From NCBI GenBank assembly GCA_037968855.1, contig JBBKWH010000095.1:11223-75222 (forward strand): a stretch of 64,000 nt of DNA, written 5' to 3'. This document shows, piece after piece, positions 18,648 to 27,547 of this stretch. The notes beneath the pieces are model-generated. The model did no database searches, was not told the origin of the DNA, and saw only the letters and a list, made by a program, of their open reading frames with translations. Numbering within the stretch: position 1 is the first letter of the stretch; each line of letters begins with the position of its first letter. Made by a program: the position numbers and the translations under genes. The DNA is from JBBKWH01 sp037968855 (GTDB lineage: Bacteria > Pseudomonadota > Gammaproteobacteria > Pseudomonadales > Moraxellaceae).

Positions 18648-18680
18648 AAAAAAGACCTCACAGATGCGAGGTCTTTTTTT
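18648..18680. terminator. bidirectional terminator between ppa and glmM
   Basis: AAAAAAGACCTC (18648-18659) pairs with GAGGTCTTTTTT (18668-18679). On the minus strand it terminates ppa before glmM, which therefore needs its own promoter within 18535-18647. Confidence 0.88.
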
Positions 18681-18726
18681 CATCATCAAACAGGTGCAGT
18701 GATCGCACAGGTTGAATCAGCTCGGC

Positions 18727-19254
18727 TTATTTTTGAAACGCGTCAATCGACTTCATGATTTCAGCTTTGGCCACGTCTGAGCCTTCCCAACCAGTCAGCT
18801 TGACCCATTTGCCTTTTTCGAGGTCTTTATAATGGGCAAAGAAGTGCTCGATTTGCTGGATCAGCAATTCTGGCAGGTCGGTATATTCTTGTACGTGGGT
18901 GTACAGCGGTGACAATTTGTCATGCGGTACAGCGATGAGCTTGGCATCAATCCCGCCGTCATCTTCCATGTTTAGCTTGCCGACCGGACGGCAGCGAATC
19001 ACCGAACCAGCTTGGACAGGATGTGGCGTCACCACCAACACGTCTAGCGGGTCACCATCTTCTGACAATGTGTTTGGCACATAGCCGTAGTTGGCTGGGT
19101 AGAACATCGCTGCCCCCATAAAGCGGTCAACGAACAATGCATCGGAGTCCTTGTCGATCTCGTATTTGATCGGATCGGCATTGGCTGGAATTTCGATGAT
19201 GACATAGATGTCATTTGGGGCGTCTTTGCCCGGTGGAATGTTGTTGTAGCTCAT
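18727..19254 (-). CDS. ppa: inorganic pyrophosphatase (family I)
   Basis: This 175-aa soluble enzyme hydrolyses pyrophosphate. Active-site residues are present: [30 protein letters not shown], the metal motif [11 protein letters not shown], and [23 protein letters not shown]. The C-terminal [21 protein letters not shown] is typical. It is an isolated gene ended by the terminator at 18648-18680. Confidence 0.97.
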   Translation of the reverse strand: MSYNNIPPGKDAPNDIYVIIEIPANADPIKYEIDKDSDALFVDRFMGAAMFYPANYGYVPNTLSEDGDPLDVLVVTPHPVQAGSVIRCRPVGKLNMEDDGGIDAKLIAVPHDKLSPLYTHVQEYTDLPELLIQQIEHFFAHYKDLEKGKWVKLTGWEGSDVAKAEIMKSIDAFQK

Positions 19255-19408
19255 AAGACAGGCTCAAAAGAGGTTAGACAAAAATCATTGGCGATTATAA
19301 CGGCTCAAGCGGATTTGGGGGCAGATCTATTATGCATCTGCGAGGCAATAGACCAACCGTTAATCGGCATTTCTATGGCCTGATGATTCGACCTGATGCG
19401 CTAAAGGA

Positions 19409-19807
19409 TTAACTCAGTCGTGCAGCAAACAACAGCAACATGATCGGACAGGCCAACCCAAGCACCCACAAAATCGACCGCAAGGTGGCCCAGTTAATCA
19501 GATACGCCACGCCATACAACACCCGCAAGATCACATAAAACATCGCCAATTGGTTAATCACCACCTGCGACACCACCATATACTCGGCCATCAAGACCGC
19601 CGCCAAAAATACTGGCAAGGTCTCATAACTATTGGCTTGTGCGGCATTGGCACGCGCCGCCAAACCGTGGGTCTGCGCCAAAAATGCACGCGGGTTTTGG
19701 TTATCTTTGGGCTTAAATCCAGCCGTAATTTTGGCAATCACGGCAAACAGCAACGGCAACAAACTGGCAGCGATCATGCTGTAAATCGCAGGACTAATTT
19801 GGCTCAT
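19409..19807 (-). CDS. MAPEG-family membrane protein
   Basis: This 132-aa protein has four hydrophobic helices. The family signature is [20 protein letters not shown] at residues 52-71. MAPEG proteins include glutathione S-transferase-like and peroxidase-like membrane enzymes; the bacterial short forms are largely uncharacterised. Its ATG overlaps the stop of the cysteine-synthase gene (ATGA), so the two are translationally coupled. The coupling suggests thiol metabolism (inference), since MAPEG enzymes use glutathione and cysteine limits glutathione. Confidence 0.88.
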   Translation of the reverse strand: MSQISPAIYSMIAASLLPLLFAVIAKITAGFKPKDNQNPRAFLAQTHGLAARANAAQANSYETLPVFLAAVLMAEYMVVSQVVINQLAMFYVILRVLYGVAYLINWATLRSILWVLGLACPIMLLLFAARLS

Positions 19808-20820
19808 GGTGTGCTTTGTCCTTGTTCATCAAACAACCCATCAAACAACACCGATGACAAATAACGCTCACCCGAATCAGGCAAAATTACCACAATGGTT
19901 TTGCCTTGCATCTCTGGACGACTCGCGACGACCGCTGTCGCTGCCAATGCTGCACCGCAAGAGATACCGCACAAAATGCCTTCTTGGGTCATGGCTCGCC
20001 GCGCCCACGTCATCGCATCGCTGCTATCAATGGCTTGTACTTCATCAACAATCGATAAATCTAAATTACGCGGCAAAAAATTTGCGCCAATGCCTTGGAT
20101 CTTATGCGGTGCAGGTTGCAATGGCTGACCGGCCAGTGTTTGCGCGATTAATGGTGACTCTTCGGGTTCGACCGCCACGCTATATAGCGCTTGACCACGC
20201 GTTTGCTCAAAGTAACGCGAGATACCTGTAATCGTGCCACCAGTGCCAACACCAGCCACCAACACATCAACCTGCCCACCCGTTGCATCCCAAATCTCTG
20301 GGCCAGTCGTATTTTGGTGAATTTGTGGGTTAGCAGGATTATCAAACTGTTGTGGCAAAAAATACTGCTCAGGTGCAGCATCTTTGATCCGTTGGGCTTC
20401 ATCCACTGCGCCCTTCATGCCCAGTGCCGCCTCGGTTAAAATCAGATTTGCACCCAAGGCTTTGAGCACTTTACGCCGCTCAATACTCATGCTCGCAGGC
20501 ATAGTCAGGGTAATGTCATAGCCTTTGGCCGCAGCAACAAAGGCCAAAGCAATGCCTGTATTGCCGCTGGTTGGTTCGATAATTCGCACACCGGCTTTGA
20601 GTACGCCACGCGCCTCGGCGTCGGCAATCAACGATGCACCGACACGGCACTTGACCGAGAATGCGGGATTTCGGCTTTCAATTTTGGCCAATACCGTCAC
20701 ACCAGCAGGCATGATTCGATTAAGACGAACTAAAGGCGTGTTACCAATCGCTTCTGCATTATTGGCATACACCGCAATGCCTTTGTTAGTAGGGACTGCA
20801 TAGGCAGTATCCGTCGTCAT
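19804..20820 (-). CDS. cysteine synthase (O-acetylserine sulfhydrylase, CysK type)
   Basis: This PLP enzyme joins sulfide to O-acetylserine. It has [11 protein letters not shown], the PLP lysine in [11 protein letters not shown] (K57 from the chosen start), the substrate loop [10 protein letters not shown], the phosphate-binding [14 protein letters not shown], and a C-terminal CGISCGAAL with SGERYLSS. CysK is favoured over CysM by [11 protein letters not shown] and SGERYLS. Tandem ATGs at 20823 and 20820 follow GGAGAGTC; 20820 gives the better spacing. A longer open frame to 20910 has no support. It overlaps the downstream MAPEG gene by four bases. Confidence 0.94.
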   Translation of the reverse strand: MTTDTAYAVPTNKGIAVYANNAEAIGNTPLVRLNRIMPAGVTVLAKIESRNPAFSVKCRVGASLIADAEARGVLKAGVRIIEPTSGNTGIALAFVAAAKGYDITLTMPASMSIERRKVLKALGANLILTEAALGMKGAVDEAQRIKDAAPEQYFLPQQFDNPANPQIHQNTTGPEIWDATGGQVDVLVAGVGTGGTITGISRYFEQTRGQALYSVAVEPEESPLIAQTLAGQPLQPAPHKIQGIGANFLPRNLDLSIVDEVQAIDSSDAMTWARRAMTQEGILCGISCGAALAATAVVASRPEMQGKTIVVILPDSGERYLSSVLFDGLFDEQGQSTP

Positions 20821-20823
20821 CAT

Positions 20824-21171
20824 GACTCTCCATTCACAGCACATGAAAAATTGAATCGTTTGATCTTGCACGCAAATGCGTGGTGCTTCAATGCACAGCC
20901 AACGGAACACACAGGATCATCTGCATCTGCGTACTCATGACGCTCTGACAGCATGCCCTGCATCGGGCATAAAAGGTAACTGCGATACAAAGCCGCACCC
21001 AAACCTATCGCTGACAGGCTGTTTTTTGCACCAAAAAAGCGCGCTTGCAGCGATCATCTCGGGGCATCCCAAGTACAGCGTTGTAGCCATGTAACGTTAT
21101 GCAGCCAAAATGGTCGATAAATACACTATTGGCATCTTTATTGCTTCTGTCTGAACTTATGCTCATTTTTG
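20824..21171. other. intergenic region between divergent cysK-type and nitrate transporter genes
   Basis: This stretch of about 350 bp holds no convincing gene. It must contain divergent promoters for the cysteine synthase and the nitrate transporter. I see no clear sigma-54 element or terminator. Short open frames here lack ribosome sites. Confidence 0.5.
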
Positions 21172-21184
21172 AGGAGGCCTCATT

Positions 21185-22657
21185 TTGGCCAGCCGCTTAC
21201 CGTTATTTCAATTCGGGTTACCCCGCGTCCGAGTACTCCACTACACGTGGTTTGCTTTTTTTATCACTTTTTTGATGTGGTTTGCCCATGCTGCCTTGAT
21301 GCCGACCATCAAAGTGGATTTTGGTCTGACTGATGCTCAAGTCAAAACGATTTTGGTGCTCAACGTTGCCCTGACCATTCCCGCCCGAATCTTGATTGGG
21401 GTGTTGGTTGATCGCTACGGCCCACGTAAAGCCTACAGCGTGTTGCTGTTTGTCAGTGGCTTACTGTGTTTCTTGTTTGCTGCGGCACAGAGTTTTGAGT
21501 GGCTGGCCATTAGCCGCTTCTTGCTCGGTTTTGTTGGCGCAGGCTTTGTGGTCGGTATTCGCTTGATCTCTGAGTGGTTCCCTGCCCGTGAAGTCGGTTC
21601 TGCTGAAGGGATCTACGGTGGTTGGGGTAACTTTGGCGCGGCGGTTGCCTCCATGTCGATGCCCTTTTTGGCCTTGGCCTTTGGTGGCGAAAATGGCTGG
21701 CGCTATGCGATTGCCACCACTGGCGTGATCGCGATTGTATATGCGTTTATTTTTTATCGTGGCGTACGTGACACCCCAGAAGGTGCAACGTACTTTAAAC
21801 CCAAAAAAGCTGGTGGTTTAGAAGTCACCACCAAGTCAGATTTTTGGTTTTATGCCCTAATGACCTTGCCGCTGTATGCCACCTTGGCATTGCTGACATG
21901 GCGCTTGTCACCAACAGGTCTAAAGCTGCTGTCAGATAGCCAAACCTTAATCGCTTATGCGGTGGTGTTTGCCTTAGCAGCTTATCAATACGTCAAAATC
22001 TGGCAGGTCAACAAGCACCTGTTTGCCAGCAACTATGTGGCTCAGCCGCATTTGGGTGGCTATAAATTTAAGCAAGTGGCGATCTTAAACATGGCGTATA
22101 TGGCCTGCTTTGGGTCTGAGCTGGCCGTGGTCTCCATGCTGCCGCAGTACTTTATTACCAACTACAGCATCAGCACCACCTTGGCAGGTCTGACCGCAGG
22201 TTGCTTTGCGGTGATGAACTTGTTTGCTCGTCCCGGTGGCGGCTTTTTGTCCGATGCAGTCGGTCGTCGTAAAGTATTGATGGTTGCACTGGCCGGTCAA
22301 ACCATTGGCTATCTGTTTATGGCACAAATGACCAATCTACCGTTGGTCGGTGCAGTCCTCATCGTGCTGTGTACCTCGGTCTTTGTACAGGCCGCCTGTG
22401 GCGCGGTGTACTCGGTTGTGCCGTTGATTCAACGTCGTATGACTGGTCAGATCGCGGGTATGGCGGGCGCTTACGGTAACGTCGGTGGCGTGCTGTTCTT
22501 GACCTTATTCTCGCTGATTAGCCCGATTGGTTTCTTCTGGACCTTGGCTGGTTTTGCCGGTATTGCCTTTGCCGCGTCACTATTCTTGGATGAGCCAGAA
22601 GGCCACATGATCGAAGTCCGCGAAGACGGTAGTATCGAAAAAATCGCTGTTCAATAA
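21185..22657 (+). CDS. NarK/NasA-family nitrate/nitrite transporter (MFS)
   Basis: This 490-aa protein has 12 hydrophobic segments and the two nitrate signatures, GIYGGWGNFGAAVAS in TM5 and GAYGNVGGVLFLT in TM11. The TM2-TM3 loop carries GVLVDRYGPRKAY. The start is TTG at 21185: a perfect AGGAGG (21172-21177) lies 7 bases upstream, and the next in-frame Met is inside TM1. A C-terminal EPEGHMIEVREDGS tail matches assimilatory NasA proteins. It is followed by a hairpin terminator and the PP2C-kinase gene, the same pair found next to nasA in Pseudomonas. Nitrate reductase genes are not in the window. Confidence 0.93.
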   Translation: MASRLPLFQFGLPRVRVLHYTWFAFFITFLMWFAHAALMPTIKVDFGLTDAQVKTILVLNVALTIPARILIGVLVDRYGPRKAYSVLLFVSGLLCFLFAAAQSFEWLAISRFLLGFVGAGFVVGIRLISEWFPAREVGSAEGIYGGWGNFGAAVASMSMPFLALAFGGENGWRYAIATTGVIAIVYAFIFYRGVRDTPEGATYFKPKKAGGLEVTTKSDFWFYALMTLPLYATLALLTWRLSPTGLKLLSDSQTLIAYAVVFALAAYQYVKIWQVNKHLFASNYVAQPHLGGYKFKQVAILNMAYMACFGSELAVVSMLPQYFITNYSISTTLAGLTAGCFAVMNLFARPGGGFLSDAVGRRKVLMVALAGQTIGYLFMAQMTNLPLVGAVLIVLCTSVFVQAACGAVYSVVPLIQRRMTGQIAGMAGAYGNVGGVLFLTLFSLISPIGFFWTLAGFAGIAFAASLFLDEPEGHMIEVREDGSIEKIAVQ

Positions 22658-22693
22658 TCATGCAACATGTCCTGATGGACTGATCTAACAAAT

Positions 22694-22717
22694 ACGCCCA
22701 GTTCGCTGGGCGTTTTT
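22694..22717 (+). terminator. terminator between the nitrate transporter and PP2C-kinase genes
   Basis: ACGCCCAG (22694-22701) pairs with CTGGGCGT (22706-22713) around the tetraloop TTCG, then TTTTGT. It would separate the two genes, or attenuate read-through. Confidence 0.8.
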
Positions 22718-22771
22718 GTCTGTGTTATACCCCTACAGTCGTTTTTCTTTTTTTGAGCACTCGAGCCTGCC

Positions 22772-24460
22772 ATGTCTTTACTTGTCCAAATCGCCCAACG
22801 CAGCAGTGCCGGACCCAAAAGCAAGAACGATGATGCAGTGTGTATCCATATGCCGAGCGGTAGTGGACGTGCCAGCCGTAGCATGATTGCCACCATTGCC
22901 GATGGTGTGAGTGTGGCCCGTCATGGCGATGAAGCTGCCGCGATTGCAGCGCATAGCTTTTGCAGTGATTTTTTTGCCACTGACCCGCACTGGTCAATCC
23001 AAACCGCAGGGTATCGGGTGATTGAGGGCATTCATCGCTGGTTGGCAGGTCAGAGCCAGCATTATTTATACGAGGCCCACAATAGTCACCTCACCACCTT
23101 TAGCACTGTCATTGTGCAAGGCGAATCGGCTTATGTGTTTCATGTGGGTGATTCACGGGTATGGCGACTGCGCGAAGGCCAACTTGAACCTCTAACCAGC
23201 GACCACGTGATTCGTGGGATGGGGAGCAACCAACTGACCCGCGCCTTGGGCATGGAAGGTCGGATTGATGTGGATTTTCGCCAAGTTGATGTCAAAGCTG
23301 GCGACCGTTTTTTGTTGACCACCGATGGTATTCATGGCTTTGTACCCAACAACAAGTTAGTTGGATTGATTAGTGGCGATAATTTAGAAGATTGTTTAGA
23401 TGCCTTATTTGATATGGCGCAGGCGCGTGACAGTAACGACAACCAAAGTGCGCAACTGATCCAAATTGATCAAATCGACCCTGATTTACACGAAACCCAG
23501 CCCAATTATCACCTACCACCACTGCCTGATTTATTGACCGAAGGCCAACGGGTAGATGGCTATACCATCGTGCGTGAACTGCACGCCAATGCCCGCAGTA
23601 CCGTGTATCAAGCTATCCGCGAGAGCGATGGCGTACAAGTGGTGCTCAAAGCCCCTTCCCCACAACTGGCTCAAGACCACGACGCGCTACAAGCCTTTAT
23701 GCGTGAAGACTGGATTGGCCAGCGTATTGATCATCCTGATGTGGTGCGTACCTTTAGCCCTGATCCAGACCGCAAGTTTTTGTACCTGATTCAAGAGTAC
23801 CTGTCCGGTTGTAACCTACGGGTCTGGCGGCAAAACCATCCCGAAGCACCCGTGCAAACCGTGATTGGTTTGGCCCGTCCGGTGGTGCGTGCCTTACGCG
23901 CCTTGCACCGCCGCGAAACCCTGCACCAAGACATCAAGCCTGACAACCTAATTTTGCTGGACGATGGACGGGTCAAACTGATTGATCTGGGCAGCGCACG
24001 CGTCGGTAGTATTCACGACGAGCGCGCCCGACCGGGGGCTTATGAGTATGCCGCGCCCGAATATGTTTTGGGCCAACCGATTGACGGGAGGGCGGATCAA
24101 TTTGCCTTGGCGGTGAGTTTTTATGAGCTGTTAACCGGTGCATTTCCGTATGGCCCACACTATGTAGACGCCAGTACGACCAGCGATTTTAATCAACTTT
24201 TTTATACGCCAGCCAGCCAATACAATCCGCATGTACCCGCATGGATGGACGCTGCGCTCATGCGTGCCTCACACCTTGATGCCAATCTACGCTATGCTGA
24301 TTTGGGCGAATTTATGGCTGACCTTGAACGGCCAAATCCAGATCTGTCTCGTCCTAGACAGCCTTTAATTGAGCGGTCGCCGGTCAGGTTTTGGCAAACG
24401 GTCAGTGTATTGTTATTGCTTGGTCATCTGGTTTGGTTGATGATCTGGTTTAGACCATAA
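22772..24460 (+). CDS. fused PP2C-type phosphatase and Ser/Thr protein kinase, membrane-anchored
   Basis: This 562-aa protein has two catalytic modules. Residues 1-240 are a PP2C phosphatase with SKNDDAV, ATIADGVS, FHVGDSRVW and LLTTDGIHGF. Residues 262-525 are a Hanks-type kinase: an ATP lysine in VVLKAPSP, catalytic loop H385-Q-D387-IKPDN (HQD instead of HRD), metal loop D405-L-G, then APEY. A C-terminal transmembrane helix ends the protein (TVSVLLLLGHLVWLMIW). The same architecture sits next to nasA in Pseudomonas (from memory, PA1782 beside PA1783), where its target is not well known. I infer a role in controlling nitrate uptake or assimilation by phosphorylation. The missing HRD arginine suggests no activation-loop dependence. 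Confidence 0.9.
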   Translation: MSLLVQIAQRSSAGPKSKNDDAVCIHMPSGSGRASRSMIATIADGVSVARHGDEAAAIAAHSFCSDFFATDPHWSIQTAGYRVIEGIHRWLAGQSQHYLYEAHNSHLTTFSTVIVQGESAYVFHVGDSRVWRLREGQLEPLTSDHVIRGMGSNQLTRALGMEGRIDVDFRQVDVKAGDRFLLTTDGIHGFVPNNKLVGLISGDNLEDCLDALFDMAQARDSNDNQSAQLIQIDQIDPDLHETQPNYHLPPLPDLLTEGQRVDGYTIVRELHANARSTVYQAIRESDGVQVVLKAPSPQLAQDHDALQAFMREDWIGQRIDHPDVVRTFSPDPDRKFLYLIQEYLSGCNLRVWRQNHPEAPVQTVIGLARPVVRALRALHRRETLHQDIKPDNLILLDDGRVKLIDLGSARVGSIHDERARPGAYEYAAPEYVLGQPIDGRADQFALAVSFYELLTGAFPYGPHYVDASTTSDFNQLFYTPASQYNPHVPAWMDAALMRASHLDANLRYADLGEFMADLERPNPDLSRPRQPLIERSPVRFWQTVSVLLLLGHLVWLMIWFRP

Positions 24461-24526
24461 TGACGCTAGACAAGCGGGTTTAGGAAGAACAGCCGCCAAT
24501 AGCCAACTTAGCCTAGAAGAGGCCAC

Positions 24527-25339
24527 ATGAAACTGGATTTGATTGATGCATTTACCACCAGCCTACCTTTTTCGGGGAATCCAGCGGCGGTGATTCAAAG
24601 CAGTCAGCCTTTGTCTGATGAACTGATGCAACAGATTGCCGCCCAACATAATTTGTCCGAAACGGCATTTATTACGCCCATCGAAGACATGCCAGAGCAT
24701 TACTATATTCGCTGGTTTACCCCCACCACCGAAGTCGATCTATGTGGTCATGCCACACTCGCCGCAGCCTATGCGGTGTTTGTTGATCATCAAGTTCGGC
24801 AAGTCACGTTTCATACCAAAAAACATGGATCCTTGCCAGTTGTACTGCGCAATGAAGGTCTGTGCATGGACTTTCCCGTCCAGCCACAGCGTCGGGTCGA
24901 AACCGCCCCACTCACCTTGGTCAATGCCATCCCACAGGGCTTTAGTGAGGTGTTTTTTGGAACCGACTGGCTGGTGGTCTACGACGACCCCGAACTGGTA
25001 CTGACCGCCGAGCCTGACTTTAGTAGTCTGGCACGCCTGCCAGGTCGTGGGGTGATTTTGACCGCACCTGGTATTGGCGAGTATGACTTTATCAGCCGAT
25101 TTTTTGCACCGCGTGTAGGCATTAACGAAGACCCCGCCACAGGATCAGCCCATTGCGCCCTTGGCCCCTACTGGTGTGTACGTCTAGAGCGACAACGGGT
25201 GACCGGCTGGCAAGCCTCCAAACGTGGCGGCGCATTGACGGTTGATGTCGGCCATGGCCGTGTCAGCCTGATGGGGCGTTGTCGCTTATATAGCAGTAGC
25301 TGGATCCATCAAGACACCTTGGACCATCTGGGGCTATAA
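24527..25339 (+). CDS. PhzF-family isomerase/epimerase
   Basis: This 270-aa protein has the twofold PhzF/diaminopimelate-epimerase-like fold: FSGNPAAVI near the N-terminus, LSETAFI containing the catalytic Glu, RWFTPTTEVDLCGHATLAAAYA, and C-terminal NEDPATGSAHCALGPYW and GGALTVDV. Substrates vary in the family and none can be named here. AGAGG precedes the start. It lies 66 bp after the kinase gene and may be in the same transcript. Confidence 0.93.
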   Translation: MKLDLIDAFTTSLPFSGNPAAVIQSSQPLSDELMQQIAAQHNLSETAFITPIEDMPEHYYIRWFTPTTEVDLCGHATLAAAYAVFVDHQVRQVTFHTKKHGSLPVVLRNEGLCMDFPVQPQRRVETAPLTLVNAIPQGFSEVFFGTDWLVVYDDPELVLTAEPDFSSLARLPGRGVILTAPGIGEYDFISRFFAPRVGINEDPATGSAHCALGPYWCVRLERQRVTGWQASKRGGALTVDVGHGRVSLMGRCRLYSSSWIHQDTLDHLGL

Positions 25340-25423
25340 GCCGCGCTTAAACACACGGCGCGGACAGACAAGATAGCCGCGCTGCGTTATGCTTTACATC
25401 TGATTGATGTTGAGCGACGACTG

Positions 25424-25636
25424 ATGGTACTGACAGACGCAATGGTCACCAAAATTGGTATGGGAGTTGGCGTACCGATTGTACTGATCTTTTTGTTTTT
25501 TATTATTTGGGATTTGGCCAGAGAGTCAAAGGCTGGACGCTTTGGCACCATCATGATGTTCTTGGTACTTGGTGGCGGATTTATTAGTTATATTATTAAA
25601 GAAGTGATTGTGTTCTTTATGGAACGCAATATTTAA
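25424..25636 (+). CDS. small DUF2788-type membrane protein
   Basis: This 70-aa protein has two transmembrane helices (about 14-29 and 40-63) joined by the basic loop DLARESKAGRFGT. That loop and the length match what I recall of DUF2788 proteins, which are common in Moraxellaceae and pseudomonads and have no known function. Start at the first ATG; a second at residue 7 is possible. It is followed by a strong terminator. Confidence 0.75.
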   Translation: MVLTDAMVTKIGMGVGVPIVLIFLFFIIWDLARESKAGRFGTIMMFLVLGGGFISYIIKEVIVFFMERNI

Positions 25637-25720
25637 AGCCCGAGATTATCTAAAGAGGTGGCTCGAAGTTGAATATTTGGCAGTAAACCTCTAGTGCATT
25701 TGGTCTCAATACCACCCCAC

Positions 25721-25749
25721 AAAAAAGCAGCCCGAAGGCTGCTTTTTTT
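25721..25749. terminator. bidirectional terminator between DUF2788 gene and fadD
   Basis: AAAAAAGCAGCC (21-32 of the 25700s) pairs with GGCTGCTTTTTT across the loop CGAA. It serves the DUF2788 gene from the left and fadD from the right. Confidence 0.9.
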
Positions 25750-25778
25750 GGCTAGACGTTATCTGTCAGCATGGACGC

Positions 25779-27449
25779 TTATTTGCGCAGTTCTTTACGC
25801 AAGATTTTACCGACTGGAGACTTTGGTAGCTCGTCCATAAACTCAACATGACGAGGCTGTTTGTAGCCAGTCAGGTTTTCGCGGGTAAATGCCAATACTT
25901 CTTCAACCGTTAGGCTTGGGTCGCTTTTTACAACAAACAACTTAGGCACTTCACCGCTTTTTTCGTCTGGTACGCCAATCGCCGCCGCTTCCAATACTTT
26001 TGGATGCTGAGTAATGACTTCTTCGATCTCGGCTGGATAGACGTTAAAGCCAGAAACCAAAATCATGTCTTTTTTGCGGTCAACAATCTTGGTATAGCCT
26101 TTGTCATCCATCACACCGATATCGCCAGTACGGAAGAATCCATCGCTGGTCATGACGTTGGCGGTGTCTTCTGGACGCTGCCAATAGCCCTTCATGACCT
26201 GTGGGCCACGAATGGCAATTTCGCCACGCTCGCCCAAGGCAACCGGCTGGCCATCATCGTCCAAAATCGCCACTTCAGTAGATGGCAATGGAATACCAAT
26301 GTTACCGGTATAGGCTTTGATATCTGGTGGATTGGCAGTGGCCACTGGCGAGGTTTCAGACAGACCATAACCTTCGACAATCGGAACACCAGTGATTTTT
26401 TGCCATGCTTCAGCCGTTGATTGCAGAACCGCCATCCCGCCACCCATCGCCATGCTCATTTTGGAATGATCAAGCTTTTGGAAGTCTGGGTTATGCACGA
26501 GGGCATTAAACAAGGTGTTAACCGCTGGGAAGAAGGCCGGTTGATACTTGCCAACTTCTTTGACCAAACCCGGAATATCGCGCGGGTTCGGCACCAGCAG
26601 GTTCATGCTGCCTTTGTACATGCCGTACATGGCACAGACCATAAAGGCAAAAATATGATACAGCGGCAAGGCACACAAGATCACTTGACCGTCTTGCTCA
26701 CCATCACCAAACGCCACCACAAACATGGCATCAACCTGCATCAGATTGGCGACCAAGTTACGATGGGTCAGCTCGGCACCTTTAGACACACCAGTGGTAC
26801 CACCGGTGTATTGCAGCACGGCTGTATCAGCCAGCGCGACGGTTGGACGGCTGTATTTTTTGCCTTTGCCACGTGCCAAGGCTTTGTTAAACAACACATG
26901 GCCGGGAATAGACCATGCTGGAATTTCTTTGCGCACATGACGCAACACGGTGTTGACGATCAAGCCTTTCGGGAAGCCCAGCAAGTCGCCAACGGAGGCA
27001 ACCACCACATGACGAACAGGTGTGCCTTTGGCAATCTGTTGATAGACGGTGGCAAACTTGTCCAAAATGATCAGCACTTCAGAGCCTGAGTCTTTGAGTT
27101 GATGCTCAAGCTCGCGTGAGGTGTAGAGCGGGTTGACGTTCACCAGCACAAAACCTGCGCGCAAAATAGCAACCGCAGTAATTGGATACTGCAAGACGTT
27201 GGGCAGCATCACGGCCACGCGTGCGCCTTTTTTTAGACCCAGTGACTGTAGGTAAGCCGCAAACTCACGGCTGGCCTGATCCAGTTCACGATAGGTGATT
27301 CGCTTGTCCATACAGACAAAGGCATCACGGCTGCCAAATTTTTGGAAGTTGCGCTCAAAGATGTCTACCAGTGAGGTGTTATCCGCAGGCAAAACGACTT
27401 CAGGGGCAATACCGGAGGACTTGTAGGTATCAAGCCAAATTTTTTCCAT
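25779..27449 (-). CDS. fadD: long-chain fatty acid-CoA ligase
   Basis: This 556-aa AMP-forming ligase activates fatty acids for beta-oxidation or phospholipid use. The P-loop is YTGGTTGVSKGAELTHRNL, followed by CALPLYHIFAF, the gate motif EGYGLSETSP, the adenylate motif FFRTGDIGVMDDKGY with the FACS signature, and the catalytic lysine near the C-terminus in LPKSPVGKILRKELR. The N-terminus EKIWLDTYKSSGIAPEV is standard for gammaproteobacterial FadD. The gene appears monocistronic and has its own promoter region at 27450-27547. Confidence 0.96.
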   Translation of the reverse strand: MEKIWLDTYKSSGIAPEVVLPADNTSLVDIFERNFQKFGSRDAFVCMDKRITYRELDQASREFAAYLQSLGLKKGARVAVMLPNVLQYPITAVAILRAGFVLVNVNPLYTSRELEHQLKDSGSEVLIILDKFATVYQQIAKGTPVRHVVVASVGDLLGFPKGLIVNTVLRHVRKEIPAWSIPGHVLFNKALARGKGKKYSRPTVALADTAVLQYTGGTTGVSKGAELTHRNLVANLMQVDAMFVVAFGDGEQDGQVILCALPLYHIFAFMVCAMYGMYKGSMNLLVPNPRDIPGLVKEVGKYQPAFFPAVNTLFNALVHNPDFQKLDHSKMSMAMGGGMAVLQSTAEAWQKITGVPIVEGYGLSETSPVATANPPDIKAYTGNIGIPLPSTEVAILDDDGQPVALGERGEIAIRGPQVMKGYWQRPEDTANVMTSDGFFRTGDIGVMDDKGYTKIVDRKKDMILVSGFNVYPAEIEEVITQHPKVLEAAAIGVPDEKSGEVPKLFVVKSDPSLTVEEVLAFTRENLTGYKQPRHVEFMDELPKSPVGKILRKELRK

Positions 27450-27547
27450 GGGGATCTCTCCAGATCGTTTCGAATAAAATGTGTTGACCGTGGCTTGGCG
27501 ATTGACCAGCCCGAATGAGATTTATGCTCCTTCAGTCAATGCGAATC

